Below, piece by piece: positions 27,144 through 35,175 of a stretch of 64,000 bases of DNA (the first letter of the stretch is position 1; each line of letters begins with the position of its first letter). The notes below the pieces were generated by a model that saw only the letters and a program-made list of their open reading frames with translations, had not been told where the DNA came from and did not search any database. The position numbers and the translations under genes were made by a program. The stretch comes from Leucobacter muris (GTDB lineage: Bacteria; Actinomycetota; Actinomycetes; Actinomycetales; Microbacteriaceae): NCBI RefSeq assembly GCF_004028235.1, contig NZ_CP035037.1, positions 930,001-994,000 of the forward strand. Reading direction: 5' to 3'.

Positions 27144-29045
27144 CTAACCGATCACCTCGAAACGCTTGAGGCGCTTGCGATCGGCCTTCGACGACGAGCT
27201 CTGCAGCGCGAGCAGCTCGGCGTAGATGCCGCCCGACCGCGACAGCTCGTCGGGCGGGCCGACCTCGTCGATACGGCCGTCGCGCAGCGTGATGATGCGG
27301 TCCACCTCGGCGATGGTCGAGAGCCGGTGCGCGATGATGAGGCTCGTGCGGTGCCGCATCAGGTCGTCGAGTCCCGCCTGTACGAGCCGCTCCGACTTCG
27401 TGTCGAGCGCCGACGTGGCCTCGTCGAGCACGAGGATCGGTGCGTCCTTCAGCATCGCCCGCGCCACCGCGATGCGCTGCTTCTGGCCTCCCGAGAGTTT
27501 CATGCCGCGCTCGCCGATCACGGTGTCGTACCCGCTCGGCAGCTTCGAGGCGAAGACGTCAACCGCGGCGCGGCGCGCCACGGCCTCGATCTCGTCGCGC
27601 GTGGCTTCGGGCCTGCCGTAGGCGATGTTCTCGGCGACCGTGCCCGAGAAGAGCGAGGGATCCTGGAACACCACGCCGATGCTTCGGCGCAGCGACGCGA
27701 GATCCGGCCCCGCGCCCGCCACCTCGATCGTGCCCGAGCGCACGGCGTACAGCCCCAGCAGCAGGTTGATCAGCGTGGTCTTCCCGCCTCCGGACTCGCC
27801 GACGAAGGCGATCCGCTCGCCCTGCCACACCTCGAAGGAGACCCCGCTGAGCACGTCGCCGTGCTCGTCGTAGCCGAAGCTCACGTCGCGGAACGCCACG
27901 ACGGGAGCCGATCCCGGAGCACCGGGAGAGCCGGAGGCGCCTGAGGCGTCGGCCCCGCCACGGTGCGGAGATCCGGGATCCGTCTCGTCTCCTCGCCTGC
28001 CGCCCCCTCGCTCCGCCTCCGCTTTCCGGGGCAGCGATCCCGCACCGCCCACGGCCGCGGGATCGAGATCCATCACCTCGAAGTAGGAGCGGGAGCCCGC
28101 GGCTGCGCGCTGCGCCGTGTCGACGACCCAGCTGAGATTCTGCACGGGCTGGCGGGCCATGGCCATGAGCTGGATCAGCATCACCATCTCGCCCGGCGTG
28201 AAATGGCCGGTGACCGTGCGCACGAAGATGATCACGTAGAGCGCGAAGAAGATCAGGTTGAGCACGCCCCGGCGCAGCGCATCCATCGAGTGCCAGTGGC
28301 GCGACTGCTCGGAGGTGAGGCGGACGGTCTCGCCGAAGTGATCCGAGAAGCGGTCGAGCTCGCTGCGCTCGCGCGCGAACGACTTCACCACGCGGATCTG
28401 CCCCACGACCTCGGCGAAGCGGCCCGAGGCCTCGTCGACGTGCTCGTTCTTCTCGCGCTCGATGCGCTGCCACTTGCGGCTCGTCAGCGCGGTCAGCCAC
28501 AGATAGGCGGGGTAGGCGAGCAGCAGCAGCACCGCCAGCGGCCAGTAGTGCCAGGCGCTGATCGCGAGCACCGCGACCGTGGTCATGAGCATCGTCACGA
28601 ACATGTTCGAGAACGACTTCATGAAGCCCGTGATCTCGGCGATCGAGCGGTTGAGCCGGGCCACGATCGTGCCCGTTAGCTCGCTGTCGTAGTACCGCTG
28701 CGGCAGCGCGAGCAGCTGCTCGAAGTAGCGGGTCGACAGGATCGTGCGCATGCGCTCGCTCATCACGTCGCCCCAGTAGCCGCCGAGGTTGCTCGCCACG
28801 GTCTCGACGAGGCTCGCGGCCAGCAGCGCGAGCGCCAGCAGCACGACGGAGCGGATCGCGCCGTCCGGGATCCCGGAGCCGTTCGTCACCGAGCCCACCG
28901 CGTCGACCACGGTGTCGGTCGCCGCGCCCGTGATGAACGGGACGGCGATGCCCGCGGCCGTGACGACCGCGGCCGCCGCCATGATGGAGAGGTAGTAGGG
29001 CGTGAGCGAGCGCGTGAACCGCAGGATGCGCAGGATCGTGGACAA
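27144..29045 (-). CDS. ABC exporter (fused membrane and ATPase domains)
   Basis: 633 aa half-transporter. Six membrane helices occupy about residues 15-320 and the ATPase domain about 390-610. Walker A VGESGGGKT, Q-loop FQDPSLF, signature LSGGQKQR, Walker B PILVLDEATSALD and switch His AHRLST are intact. Between the domains lies a 60-residue low-complexity Gly/Pro/Arg linker (roughly 335-395), longer than usual. The start is TTG 29045 with GGAGG upstream; upstream frame extensions run through a terminator hairpin. It probably works as a homodimer for drug or lipid export. It is downstream of agmatine deiminase but separated by a strong hairpin. Confidence 0.88.
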   Translation of the reverse strand: MSTILRILRFTRSLTPYYLSIMAAAAVVTAAGIAVPFITGAATDTVVDAVGSVTNGSGIPDGAIRSVVLLALALLAASLVETVASNLGGYWGDVMSERMRTILSTRYFEQLLALPQRYYDSELTGTIVARLNRSIAEITGFMKSFSNMFVTMLMTTVAVLAISAWHYWPLAVLLLLAYPAYLWLTALTSRKWQRIEREKNEHVDEASGRFAEVVGQIRVVKSFARERSELDRFSDHFGETVRLTSEQSRHWHSMDALRRGVLNLIFFALYVIIFVRTVTGHFTPGEMVMLIQLMAMARQPVQNLSWVVDTAQRAAAGSRSYFEVMDLDPAAVGGAGSLPRKAEAERGGGRRGDETDPGSPHRGGADASGASGSPGAPGSAPVVAFRDVSFGYDEHGDVLSGVSFEVWQGERIAFVGESGGGKTTLINLLLGLYAVRSGTIEVAGAGPDLASLRRSIGVVFQDPSLFSGTVAENIAYGRPEATRDEIEAVARRAAVDVFASKLPSGYDTVIGERGMKLSGGQKQRIAVARAMLKDAPILVLDEATSALDTKSERLVQAGLDDLMRHRTSLIIAHRLSTIAEVDRIITLRDGRIDEVGPPDELSRSGGIYAELLALQSSSSKADRKRLKRFEVIG

Positions 29046-29075
29046 GCGGGGTTCGACCTCCGGGTGAGAGTGGTA

Positions 29076-29135
29076 CGCACAGTGCAACGCCTCGGCGGCC
29101 GGAACATTCCGGCCGCCGAGGCGTTGCACTGTGCG
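29076..29135 (-). terminator. 60-nt near-perfect palindrome after aguA
   Basis: Perfect 29-bp arms (29076-29104 and 29107-29135) flank a 2-nt centre. It lies 12 nt beyond the agmatine deiminase stop on the minus strand and just before the exporter start. The likely role is terminator; such a structure could also extrude as a cruciform. Confidence 0.75.
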
Positions 29136-29146
29136 GGGAGGAGCGC

Positions 29147-30172
29147 TTACGCGACCTTGGGCTGCTGCTGCGTGATGCAGTGGATGCCGCCACCGCGCGC
29201 GAAGAGCGGGCGGGCGTCGATGCCGATCACCTCGCGACCCGCGTAGGCCTCGCGCAGCGTTGCGAGCGCCCGGTCGTCGGCCGGGTCGTCGAACGAGCAG
29301 GCGAGCACGGCGCCGTTGAGCACGAGGTGGTTGATGTAGCTGTAGTCGACGAATCCCTCGTCGTCGCGCAGCGCCTCGGGGGCGGGCATGTCGATGATCT
29401 CGAAGCCGGCCGAGTGCTCGGCGAGGTACCGCTCGGCCACGGCGCGGTTGGTCTTCGCGATGGTGTGGTCGGGGTGCGACTCGGCGTCCTGCCGGTGCAT
29501 GAGCAGCATCTCGGATGTCGCGAACGCGGCGAGGATGTCGGAGTGGCCGCGGGTACCGAACGTGTCGTGATCGCGGGTGAGGCCACGGGGCAGCCACATG
29601 GCACTCGTCGTGCCGATGGTGCGGGCGAGCTCGGCCTCGACCTGCTCCTTGGTCCAGCCCGGGTTGCGACCCGGATCGAGCTGCACGGTCTCGGTGAGGA
29701 TCACGCGGCCGGTGCCGTCGACCTGGATGCCGCCGCCCTCGTTGGTCATCTCCGAGTCCACGAGCTCCGCGTTCGCGGCCTCGGCGACGATGCGGCCGAT
29801 GTGCTGATCCTTGTCCCACTGGGCCCAGTGCTGCCCGCCCCAGCCGTTGAACACGAAGTTCACGGCGCCGAGGCGGCCATCGTCGCCGATCACGAAGCTC
29901 GGCCCGATGTCGCGCATCCACGCGTCGTTGAGGGGGGCGGTGATGCGGTCGATCTGCGCCGAGAGATACTTCGCGGCGATCTTCTCGTCGCCCGGGTTCA
30001 CCACGACGGTGACCGGCTCGAAGTCGCTGGCGGCGTTGGCGACGGCGGCCCAGGTGGTGCGCGCCTCCTCGACCTCGGCCTCGGTGTCGCCGAGGGTGTA
30101 GCCGCTGGTGGGCCAGGCGAGCCAGAGCCGCTCCTGCTCGTGTCCCTCGATGGGCATGCGCCAAGTCGTCAT
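29147..30172 (-). CDS. aguA: Agmatine deiminase family protein (peptidylarginine-deiminase type)
   Basis: 341 aa, a guanidine-modifying enzyme of the pentein fold. Agmatine deiminases hydrolyse agmatine to N-carbamoylputrescine and ammonia. Family blocks are clear: NDAWMRDIGPSFV, FNGWGGQ, TNEGGGIQVDG, GTRGHSDI and the catalytic Cys in ARGGGIHCITQQQP near the C-terminus. ATG 30172 has AAGGAG seven bases upstream. No aguB (N-carbamoylputrescine amidase) is seen in the window. The polyamine theme fits the amine-handling genes at 33-43 kb. Confidence 0.93.
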   Translation of the reverse strand: MTTWRMPIEGHEQERLWLAWPTSGYTLGDTEAEVEEARTTWAAVANAASDFEPVTVVVNPGDEKIAAKYLSAQIDRITAPLNDAWMRDIGPSFVIGDDGRLGAVNFVFNGWGGQHWAQWDKDQHIGRIVAEAANAELVDSEMTNEGGGIQVDGTGRVILTETVQLDPGRNPGWTKEQVEAELARTIGTTSAMWLPRGLTRDHDTFGTRGHSDILAAFATSEMLLMHRQDAESHPDHTIAKTNRAVAERYLAEHSAGFEIIDMPAPEALRDDEGFVDYSYINHLVLNGAVLACSFDDPADDRALATLREAYAGREVIGIDARPLFARGGGIHCITQQQPKVA

Positions 30173-30176
30173 TCAA

Positions 30177-30818
30177 CTGCTCCTTGAATCTCGCGGCGCC
30201 ACCTCAAAGCAGGCAAGCAGGCCGCCGACACCACAGTCTACTGGCAGCCTGACCAATAAGCACGCGCGGGGTCGGGAGCGGGAGCGGGGTCTATCGGGGT
30301 CGGGGATCGGGGGTCTATCGGGGTCGGGGTCGGGCTGGGGTCGGGTTGGGATCGGGATCCGGCTCCGCACCGATCGGGATCCGGACCCGCACGGATCGGG
30401 ATCCGGCCCCGCACGGAGCGTGACCCGGACCCGAGCCGCCCCCGCTGCCGCCCCACGCACCGATCGACGTTCGAGCACCGCGTTCTCGGGGTTTCGGGTG
30501 CGCTGGGATCGATCGGTGCCGTTGGGAGCGGGGTGAGGAGTCGGGCGGGGTGAGGGGGGTGCGGGAGCGCGAGGGGAAGCGACGAAGCGCGTGAGGGTGG
30601 GATGAGGGAGCGCGCGGGGAGAGGCGGCGGAGTGCGCGCAGGCGAGGTGACGAGGAGTTCGTGGGTCGGGAGGCGGAGTGCGCGCAGGCGAGGTGACTAG
30701 GAGTTCGTGGGTCGCGCGGCGGAGGGCGCGCGGCTGAGGCGACGAGGTGCGCGCGGGGGAAACCGACGACAGTGCGCGGGACGAACGCCGGGCACTGGGG
30801 CGAAACATCGGATGATGC
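30177..30818. repeat. Gene-free stretch with G-rich, 22-bp and 46-bp repeats
   Basis: No gene is supported. From about 30268 to 30350 many G3-G5 tracts occur (CGGGG, GTCGGG), with G-quadruplex potential. At 30350-30414 a 22-bp unit (GATCGGGATCCGG.. GCAC) is repeated three times, starting at 30350, 30372 and 30394. At 30626-30763 a 46-bp unit occurs as two near-identical copies (30626 and 30672) plus a decayed third from 30718. Open frames here contain only biased, repeat-derived peptides. Confidence 0.7.
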
Positions 30819-30849
30819 TTAAGTTAGGTTAACCTAACCGAGGTAATAT
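30819..30849 (+). promoter_or_regulatory. DtxR/IdeR-type iron box over a promoter
   Basis: TTAAGTTAGGTTAACCTAA (30819-30837) differs at two of 19 positions from the DtxR/IdeR consensus TTAGGTTAGGCTAACCTAA. It covers the -35 region of a promoter whose -10 is TAATAT (30844-30849), 40 bp before the gene start. This predicts repression by an iron-loaded DtxR-family protein. Confidence 0.8.
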
Positions 30850-30889
30850 CCGGCGATGCCCGTCATCGCACCTCGTCGAAAGGCCCGTC

Positions 30890-32668
30890 TTGTCACCCCT
30901 TCCTCCTCGCCCGGCGGCCCTCGGAGCCGCCGTCGCGCTCGCCGCCGCGACCGTGCTCCTCACCGCCTCGCCGGCGCTCGCCGCCACCATCACCGATGAT
31001 GCCTCGCTCGCCGGCGTGCCCGGATCCTCGCTCGGCGCCACCGCCTCGCAGACCAAGTGCGACGTCGACGGCGACGGCAGGCTCGACCTCGCCGTCGGCA
31101 TGTACATGACGATGATGAGCGGCGGCGCCACGAACGAGGAGGGCGCCTACGTGCTGATGGGCGCGGGCGACGGGGTGTCGAGCGGGGATCTCGCGAGCCT
31201 GAACCCGGTGAAGATCATGGATCCCTCCGACCTCGGCTGGTACAACGGCGGCGTCGACGTGCGCTGCGCGGGCGACGTGAACGGTGACGGTCGCGACGAC
31301 CTCGTGCTCGTCGCGCAGGGATCGGCCGCCTACGTCGTCTACGGAGACGCAGACTTCGCGACGCTCGGCGACATCGATCTCGTGACCGATCTCGGCACGC
31401 GCGTGCACAAGCTCTCGGGTGCGATCACCCGCGCGAACGGCGTCGGCGACATCGACGGCGACGGCCGCGACGAGATCGCGGTGAACCAGATCGGGGCGCC
31501 CGTCGTGATCGTCGACGCCGAGGTGCTCACCGCGCCCGACACCGCGGTCGCGACGATGCCTGGTACGCGCATCTCGGGCACCGGCATCGACATCGTCTCC
31601 ATGGCGGGCGTCGGCGATGTGAACGGCGACGGCCGTGACGACCTCGCCGTCGGCAGCGCCTCGTACACCGGCCCCGCCGCCACGAGCCCCTACACGGGTG
31701 CGGTCTGGGTGCTCACCGATCTCAGCGCCGACGTCGCCCTCGGCACGGATCCCGTTCCGGGCTTCCGCATCGACGGCCCCACCCGCGGCTACGACCTGCT
31801 CGGCACCTCGGTCGTCGGCCTCGGCGACATCGACGGCTTCGACGACCTCATGATCGGCGGGGAATCGGACTCGCCGCGCTCGGGCAGCGCCGTCGTCGTG
31901 CTCGGCGGCGCGAACGGCGCGAACGTCGCCACCGACCCGCTCGCCACGACCGGTTTCGCCGTGCACACGGCGGGAGACCCGACCGCGCAGCGAGGCTGGT
32001 GGCTCAACGGCATCGCCGCGGAGGACCACTTCGGGCACGCCGTCGGCGCCGTGCGCATGAGCGGCTGGTCGATGCTGCTCGCGGGCGGCATGGACGGCTC
32101 GGTCGACCCCGCGCAGCCCGGGGCGGGCTACGTGCTCGCGCTCGACTCGCGCTACCTCGTCGGCGGGCAGACGCCCGTGTCGCCGACGGGCGTCTTCGAG
32201 GTGTCGAGCCTCGTCGGGGCCGAGGTCGCCGGTGCGAACCTCATCCTCGGCGCGGAGGCCGGGCAGCACCTCGCCCGATCCTTCGCCGACCTCACCGCCG
32301 ACCCTGCCGGCAGCCAGGTGCGCTTCGCCGCCGGTGCGACGGCCCTCTTCAGCCCCGGCACCGCACCCGCGGTGCGCGTGATCACCATGAACGCCCCGGC
32401 GCCCGCCCCGGCTCCGGGCCCGAACCCCGGCCCCGGCCCCGAGCCGGTGCCGACCCCGACCCCGACGCCGACTCCGACTCCGTCGCCCGCACCCGTGCCG
32501 AACCAGACGCCGCCCGCGGGCTCGGAGGCCGCAGCCGTGGACCCGGGGGCCAAGGGTCTGAGCCGCACGGGCGCGGCGGATCCCGCCTGGGGTCTCGCAG
32601 CTGCGGGCGCCGCGATCGTGCTCGGCTCGGGCCTGGTGCTCGCGCGCCGGCTCCGACGCCGCGCCTGA
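30890..32668 (+). CDS. Secreted FG-GAP/VCBS beta-propeller protein with sortase-like tail
   Basis: 592 aa. A Sec signal peptide ends near ASPALAA (about residue 31). At least five FG-GAP calcium-binding repeats follow: CDVDGDGRLDLAVG, GDVNGDGRDDLVLV, GDIDGDGRDEIAV, GDVNGDGRDDLAVG and GDIDGFDDLMIGG, consistent with an integrin-alpha-like propeller. A Pro/Thr-rich linker (about 500-540) leads to LSRTG, a hydrophobic helix and an RRLRRR tail. This is an LPXTG-like wall-anchor arrangement with Ser in place of Pro. The start is TTG 30890 with AAAGG upstream. It is likely iron-regulated through the upstream box. A role in haem or iron capture, or adhesion, is inference. Confidence 0.85.
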   Translation: MSPLPPRPAALGAAVALAAATVLLTASPALAATITDDASLAGVPGSSLGATASQTKCDVDGDGRLDLAVGMYMTMMSGGATNEEGAYVLMGAGDGVSSGDLASLNPVKIMDPSDLGWYNGGVDVRCAGDVNGDGRDDLVLVAQGSAAYVVYGDADFATLGDIDLVTDLGTRVHKLSGAITRANGVGDIDGDGRDEIAVNQIGAPVVIVDAEVLTAPDTAVATMPGTRISGTGIDIVSMAGVGDVNGDGRDDLAVGSASYTGPAATSPYTGAVWVLTDLSADVALGTDPVPGFRIDGPTRGYDLLGTSVVGLGDIDGFDDLMIGGESDSPRSGSAVVVLGGANGANVATDPLATTGFAVHTAGDPTAQRGWWLNGIAAEDHFGHAVGAVRMSGWSMLLAGGMDGSVDPAQPGAGYVLALDSRYLVGGQTPVSPTGVFEVSSLVGAEVAGANLILGAEAGQHLARSFADLTADPAGSQVRFAAGATALFSPGTAPAVRVITMNAPAPAPAPGPNPGPGPEPVPTPTPTPTPTPSPAPVPNQTPPAGSEAAAVDPGAKGLSRTGAADPAWGLAAAGAAIVLGSGLVLARRLRRRA

Positions 32669-32708
32669 GCCTCGGGGCGGTTCGCCTCGGCCCTTCAGGG
32701 GTACGCAG

Positions 32709-32775
32709 GCGCACCGATCGAGCTTCACGCACCGGATCTCGCCCGATCAGGGTGCGTGAAGCGCGATCGGTGCGC
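32709..32775 (+). terminator. Hairpin after the FG-GAP gene
   Basis: 25-bp arms (32709-32733 and 32751-32775) pair with one mismatch across a 17-nt loop. Confidence 0.75.
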
Positions 32776-32983
32776 TTGGCGTGTGAGAGAGGGGACGTCG
32801 GAGGGAGGAGTAAGCGCGTTGGAGGGGGAGAGGGGGCGTCGACTCGGGGGCTCTGGCGCGAGGGACGTCGGATCTCCGGAGACCGATCCCCGCGCTCTTC
32901 CGCATAAAACATATATGAGGGTAATGTTTAACCGGCGGGTGCATTCGCCCCGATTCCCCGAACATCCAACGATGGAGATTGCA
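32776..32983 (+). promoter_or_regulatory. AT-rich promoter region of the cupin gene
   Basis: The rest of the 315-nt gap between the FG-GAP and cupin genes holds no gene. A short AT-rich island (CATAAAACATATATGAGG, 32903-32920, then TAATGTTTAACC) stands out against the GC-rich background. It offers -10 candidates (TATATG, TAATGT). A similar CATAAATCAT island precedes the P450 gene. Confidence 0.45.
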
Positions 32984-33340
32984 ATGACGCAACACGTGGC
33001 CGTGACCGACGTATTCGAGCGCATCGCCGACGCCGGCCCACTGCAGGCGCCGCTGGGCACCTCGACGACGGGCCCCACGCAGACCTGGCTCGAGGAGTTC
33101 ACCTCCGACTCCGAGAAGGGCGTGCACACCGGGTTCTGGCGCTGCGATCCGGGCGTTTCCGAGTGGGACTTCGCCGAGATCGGCGAGGTGATCCACGTGC
33201 TGCGCGGGCGCATGACCGTCACGGAGCAGGGCGGGGAGCCGGTCGCGCTCGGCCCGGGCGACGTGGCCTCGTTCCCCATCGGCTGGAAGGGGACGTGGGA
33301 GATCACCGAGACGCTCGAGAAGTTCTACGTGATGCTCTGA
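32984..33340 (+). CDS. Small cupin (Cupin_3/DUF861 type)
   Basis: 118 aa from ATG 32984, with GGAG six bases upstream; ATG 32972 is an in-frame alternative. It has a single beta-barrel with WDFAEIGEVIHVLRGRMTV (first cupin strand pair) and GPGDVASFPIGWKGTWEI (second). This matches DUF861 cupins related to (S)-ureidoglycine aminohydrolase. A metal-binding set is incomplete because the first motif lacks the usual His pair. It is the first gene of the amine-metabolism region and is followed by its own terminator. The function is unknown; such cupins often sit in polyamine or amine catabolic clusters. Confidence 0.8.
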   Translation: MTQHVAVTDVFERIADAGPLQAPLGTSTTGPTQTWLEEFTSDSEKGVHTGFWRCDPGVSEWDFAEIGEVIHVLRGRMTVTEQGGEPVALGPGDVASFPIGWKGTWEITETLEKFYVML

Positions 33341-33354
33341 TCCGCATCGCTCGA

Positions 33355-33388
33355 CCGGAGGCCGGCGCCGAGAGGCGCCGGCCTCCGG
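33355..33388 (+). terminator. Hairpin after the cupin gene
   Basis: Perfect 15-bp stem (33355-33369 with 33374-33388) and a GAGA tetraloop, 15 nt past the stop codon. Confidence 0.85.
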
Positions 33389-33411
33389 CGCGTCCGGGGT
33401 ATGTGCTCGTA

Positions 33412-33437
33412 AAATTCATGCACAGGTGCATGAATTT
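33412..33437. promoter_or_regulatory. 26-bp palindromic operator candidate
   Basis: Perfect 12-bp arms AAATTCATGCAC / GTGCATGAATTT around a central AG. It is AT-rich, lies between the cupin terminator and the permease gene, and has no coding role. It is a good candidate for a dimeric regulator, possibly the GntR/FCD protein at 43.9-44.7 kb. Confidence 0.6.
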
Positions 33438-33580
33438 GTTTCCTAGATGTTTCGTTATCGATTCCGTTACCCTTCTCCGCTTGCCTTTGAAAATCATCTA
33501 CATGTAGTTTGTATGTGATGACCCGCCAGGACGGCGGGGCACGTCATCGTTGGCAGACGTACAAGGGAGTACTTGCGACC

Positions 33581-35077
33581 ATGTCAGAAAACACACCCGT
33601 CGTGGAACACGACGAGGACGCGGCCCACCTCGCGTCTCTCGGCTATTCCTGCGACACCACGTTCAAGCGCGAGATGAGCTTCTGGGGCAACGTCTCGCTC
33701 GGCTTCACCTACCTGTCGCCGATCGCGGGCGTCTACTCGATGTTCGCGATCTCGCTCGGCCAAGCCGGGCCGCCCATGGCGTGGGCGCTCGTCATCGCGC
33801 TCGTGGGCCAGTTCCTCGTGGCGCTCGTCTTTGGCGAGGTCGTCTCGAACTATCCCGTCGCCGGTGGCGTCTATCCGTGGTCGCGTCGGCTCTGGGGTCG
33901 CAAGTGGGCCTGGATGAACGGCTGGATCTACGTGGTCGCCCTCGTCGGCACCCTCGCGGCGGTGGCGTACGGCGCCGCGCCGTTCGTCGCCTCGATCTTC
34001 GGCGGCAGCCTCGACGCCGGCGGCACCGTGCTCGTCGCGCTCGGCACGCTCGTGATCGCCACCATCCTCAACTTCTCGGGCACGCGCGTGCTGAGCCTCG
34101 CCGCCACGGTCGGCCTCATCGCCGAGATGATCGGCGCCGTCGGCATCAGCCTCTACCTGCTGCTGTTCCACCGCCAGCAGGACTGGTCGGTGGTCTTCGA
34201 CAACCAGGGCATCGGCAATGACGCGCCCGGCGGCTACCTCGGCGCCTTCGCCGCCGCGGCGCTCATCGGCATGTTCGCGTACTACGGCTTCGAGGCCAAC
34301 GGCGACGTGGCCGAGGAGATCAAGGATCCGAGCGCCCGCGTGCCGAAGGCCATGCGTATGACGCTCTACATCGGCGGCTTCGCGGCCAATGTGCTGGTGT
34401 TCTCGCTCGTGTTCGCAGTGCCCGACTTCGCAGCCGTCGCGAGCGGCGATGTGGCCGACCCGATCGGCGAGGCGCTGCACAACGCCTTCGGCCCCGTCTT
34501 CCCGCTCGTCATGTTCGTGGTAGTCGTCGCCTTCATCTCGTGCATCACGAGCCTGCAGGCCGCCGCGAGCCGCCTCGTCTACTCGATGGCGCGCGACGGG
34601 TTCCTGCCCGCCTCGCACTTCCTCGCCCGCTTCAACGAGAAGCGCCACGTGCCGAACAACGCGCTGCTCACCGCGGCGTTCTTCCCGGCCGCAGTGGTGG
34701 TGCTCTCGCTGCTGCTCGAGGACGCGCTGACCGCGATGGTCGGCTTCGGCACCGTGGGCATCTACATCGGATTCCAGATGGTCGTGCTCGCCGCCCTGCG
34801 CGCCCGCCTGATGGGATGGCGCCCCGCCGGCAAGTTCCGGCTCGGCGCCTGGGCCTACCCCGTCAACGTGCTCGCGCTGGTCTGGGGAGTCGCGGCAGTG
34901 CTCAACATCCTGTGGCCGCGCCCGACCGGCGGCGGCTGGGCCGAGGACTACCTGCTGATCATGACGACGGTCGGCGTGATCGCCGTCGGCTGGATCTACA
35001 TGCTGGCCTCGAAGGCCTACGCCAAGGGCGACGCGCCCGCCGGCGACGCGAGCGGGCCGATCAAGACCGCGGTCTGA
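33581..35077 (+). CDS. APC-superfamily amino acid/amine permease
   Basis: 498 aa with about twelve hydrophobic helices. The N-terminal block FWGNVSLGFTYLSPIAGVYSMF and the conserved GEVVSNYPVAGGVYPWSRRLWG (helix 2-3 region; read as GEVVSNYPVAGG plus VYPWSRRLWG) identify the APC family. FEANGDVAEEIKDPSARVPKAM is the typical EE(x)KDP loop. ATG 33581 follows AAGGGAG by 11 bases; an upstream GTG-like extension is rejected. The setting beside gamma-glutamyl hydrolases and a GS-like ligase suggests uptake of an amine or polyamine. Confidence 0.9.
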   Translation: MSENTPVVEHDEDAAHLASLGYSCDTTFKREMSFWGNVSLGFTYLSPIAGVYSMFAISLGQAGPPMAWALVIALVGQFLVALVFGEVVSNYPVAGGVYPWSRRLWGRKWAWMNGWIYVVALVGTLAAVAYGAAPFVASIFGGSLDAGGTVLVALGTLVIATILNFSGTRVLSLAATVGLIAEMIGAVGISLYLLLFHRQQDWSVVFDNQGIGNDAPGGYLGAFAAAALIGMFAYYGFEANGDVAEEIKDPSARVPKAMRMTLYIGGFAANVLVFSLVFAVPDFAAVASGDVADPIGEALHNAFGPVFPLVMFVVVVAFISCITSLQAAASRLVYSMARDGFLPASHFLARFNEKRHVPNNALLTAAFFPAAVVVLSLLLEDALTAMVGFGTVGIYIGFQMVVLAALRARLMGWRPAGKFRLGAWAYPVNVLALVWGVAAVLNILWPRPTGGGWAEDYLLIMTTVGVIAVGWIYMLASKAYAKGDAPAGDASGPIKTAV

Positions 35078-35096
35078 TCCCGCACCTCACCAGCGA

Positions 35097-35154
35097 ACGG
35101 GAGTCCCGTCGCGCTGCTCCGCCTCCGGCGGTCGCGGCGCGGCGGGGCTCCCGT
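35097..35154 (+). terminator. Hairpin between permease and hydrolase genes
   Basis: 18-nt arms (35097-35114 and 35137-35154) pair fully if two G-U pairs are allowed; the loop is 22 nt. It may reduce rather than stop read-through to the next gene, which lies 21 nt further on. Confidence 0.6.
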
Positions 35155-35175
35155 CTCTCACCCGAAAGGACACCG

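Noticed and set aside
29046..30176. N-terminal extension of the ABC exporter
   Set aside because: It would read through the 60-nt palindrome and antiparallel frames of agmatine deiminase. TTG 29045 with GGAGG is preferred.
30626..30763. Possible CRISPR array in the 46-bp repeats
   Set aside because: The units abut with no unique spacers of constant length, and no cas genes are present.
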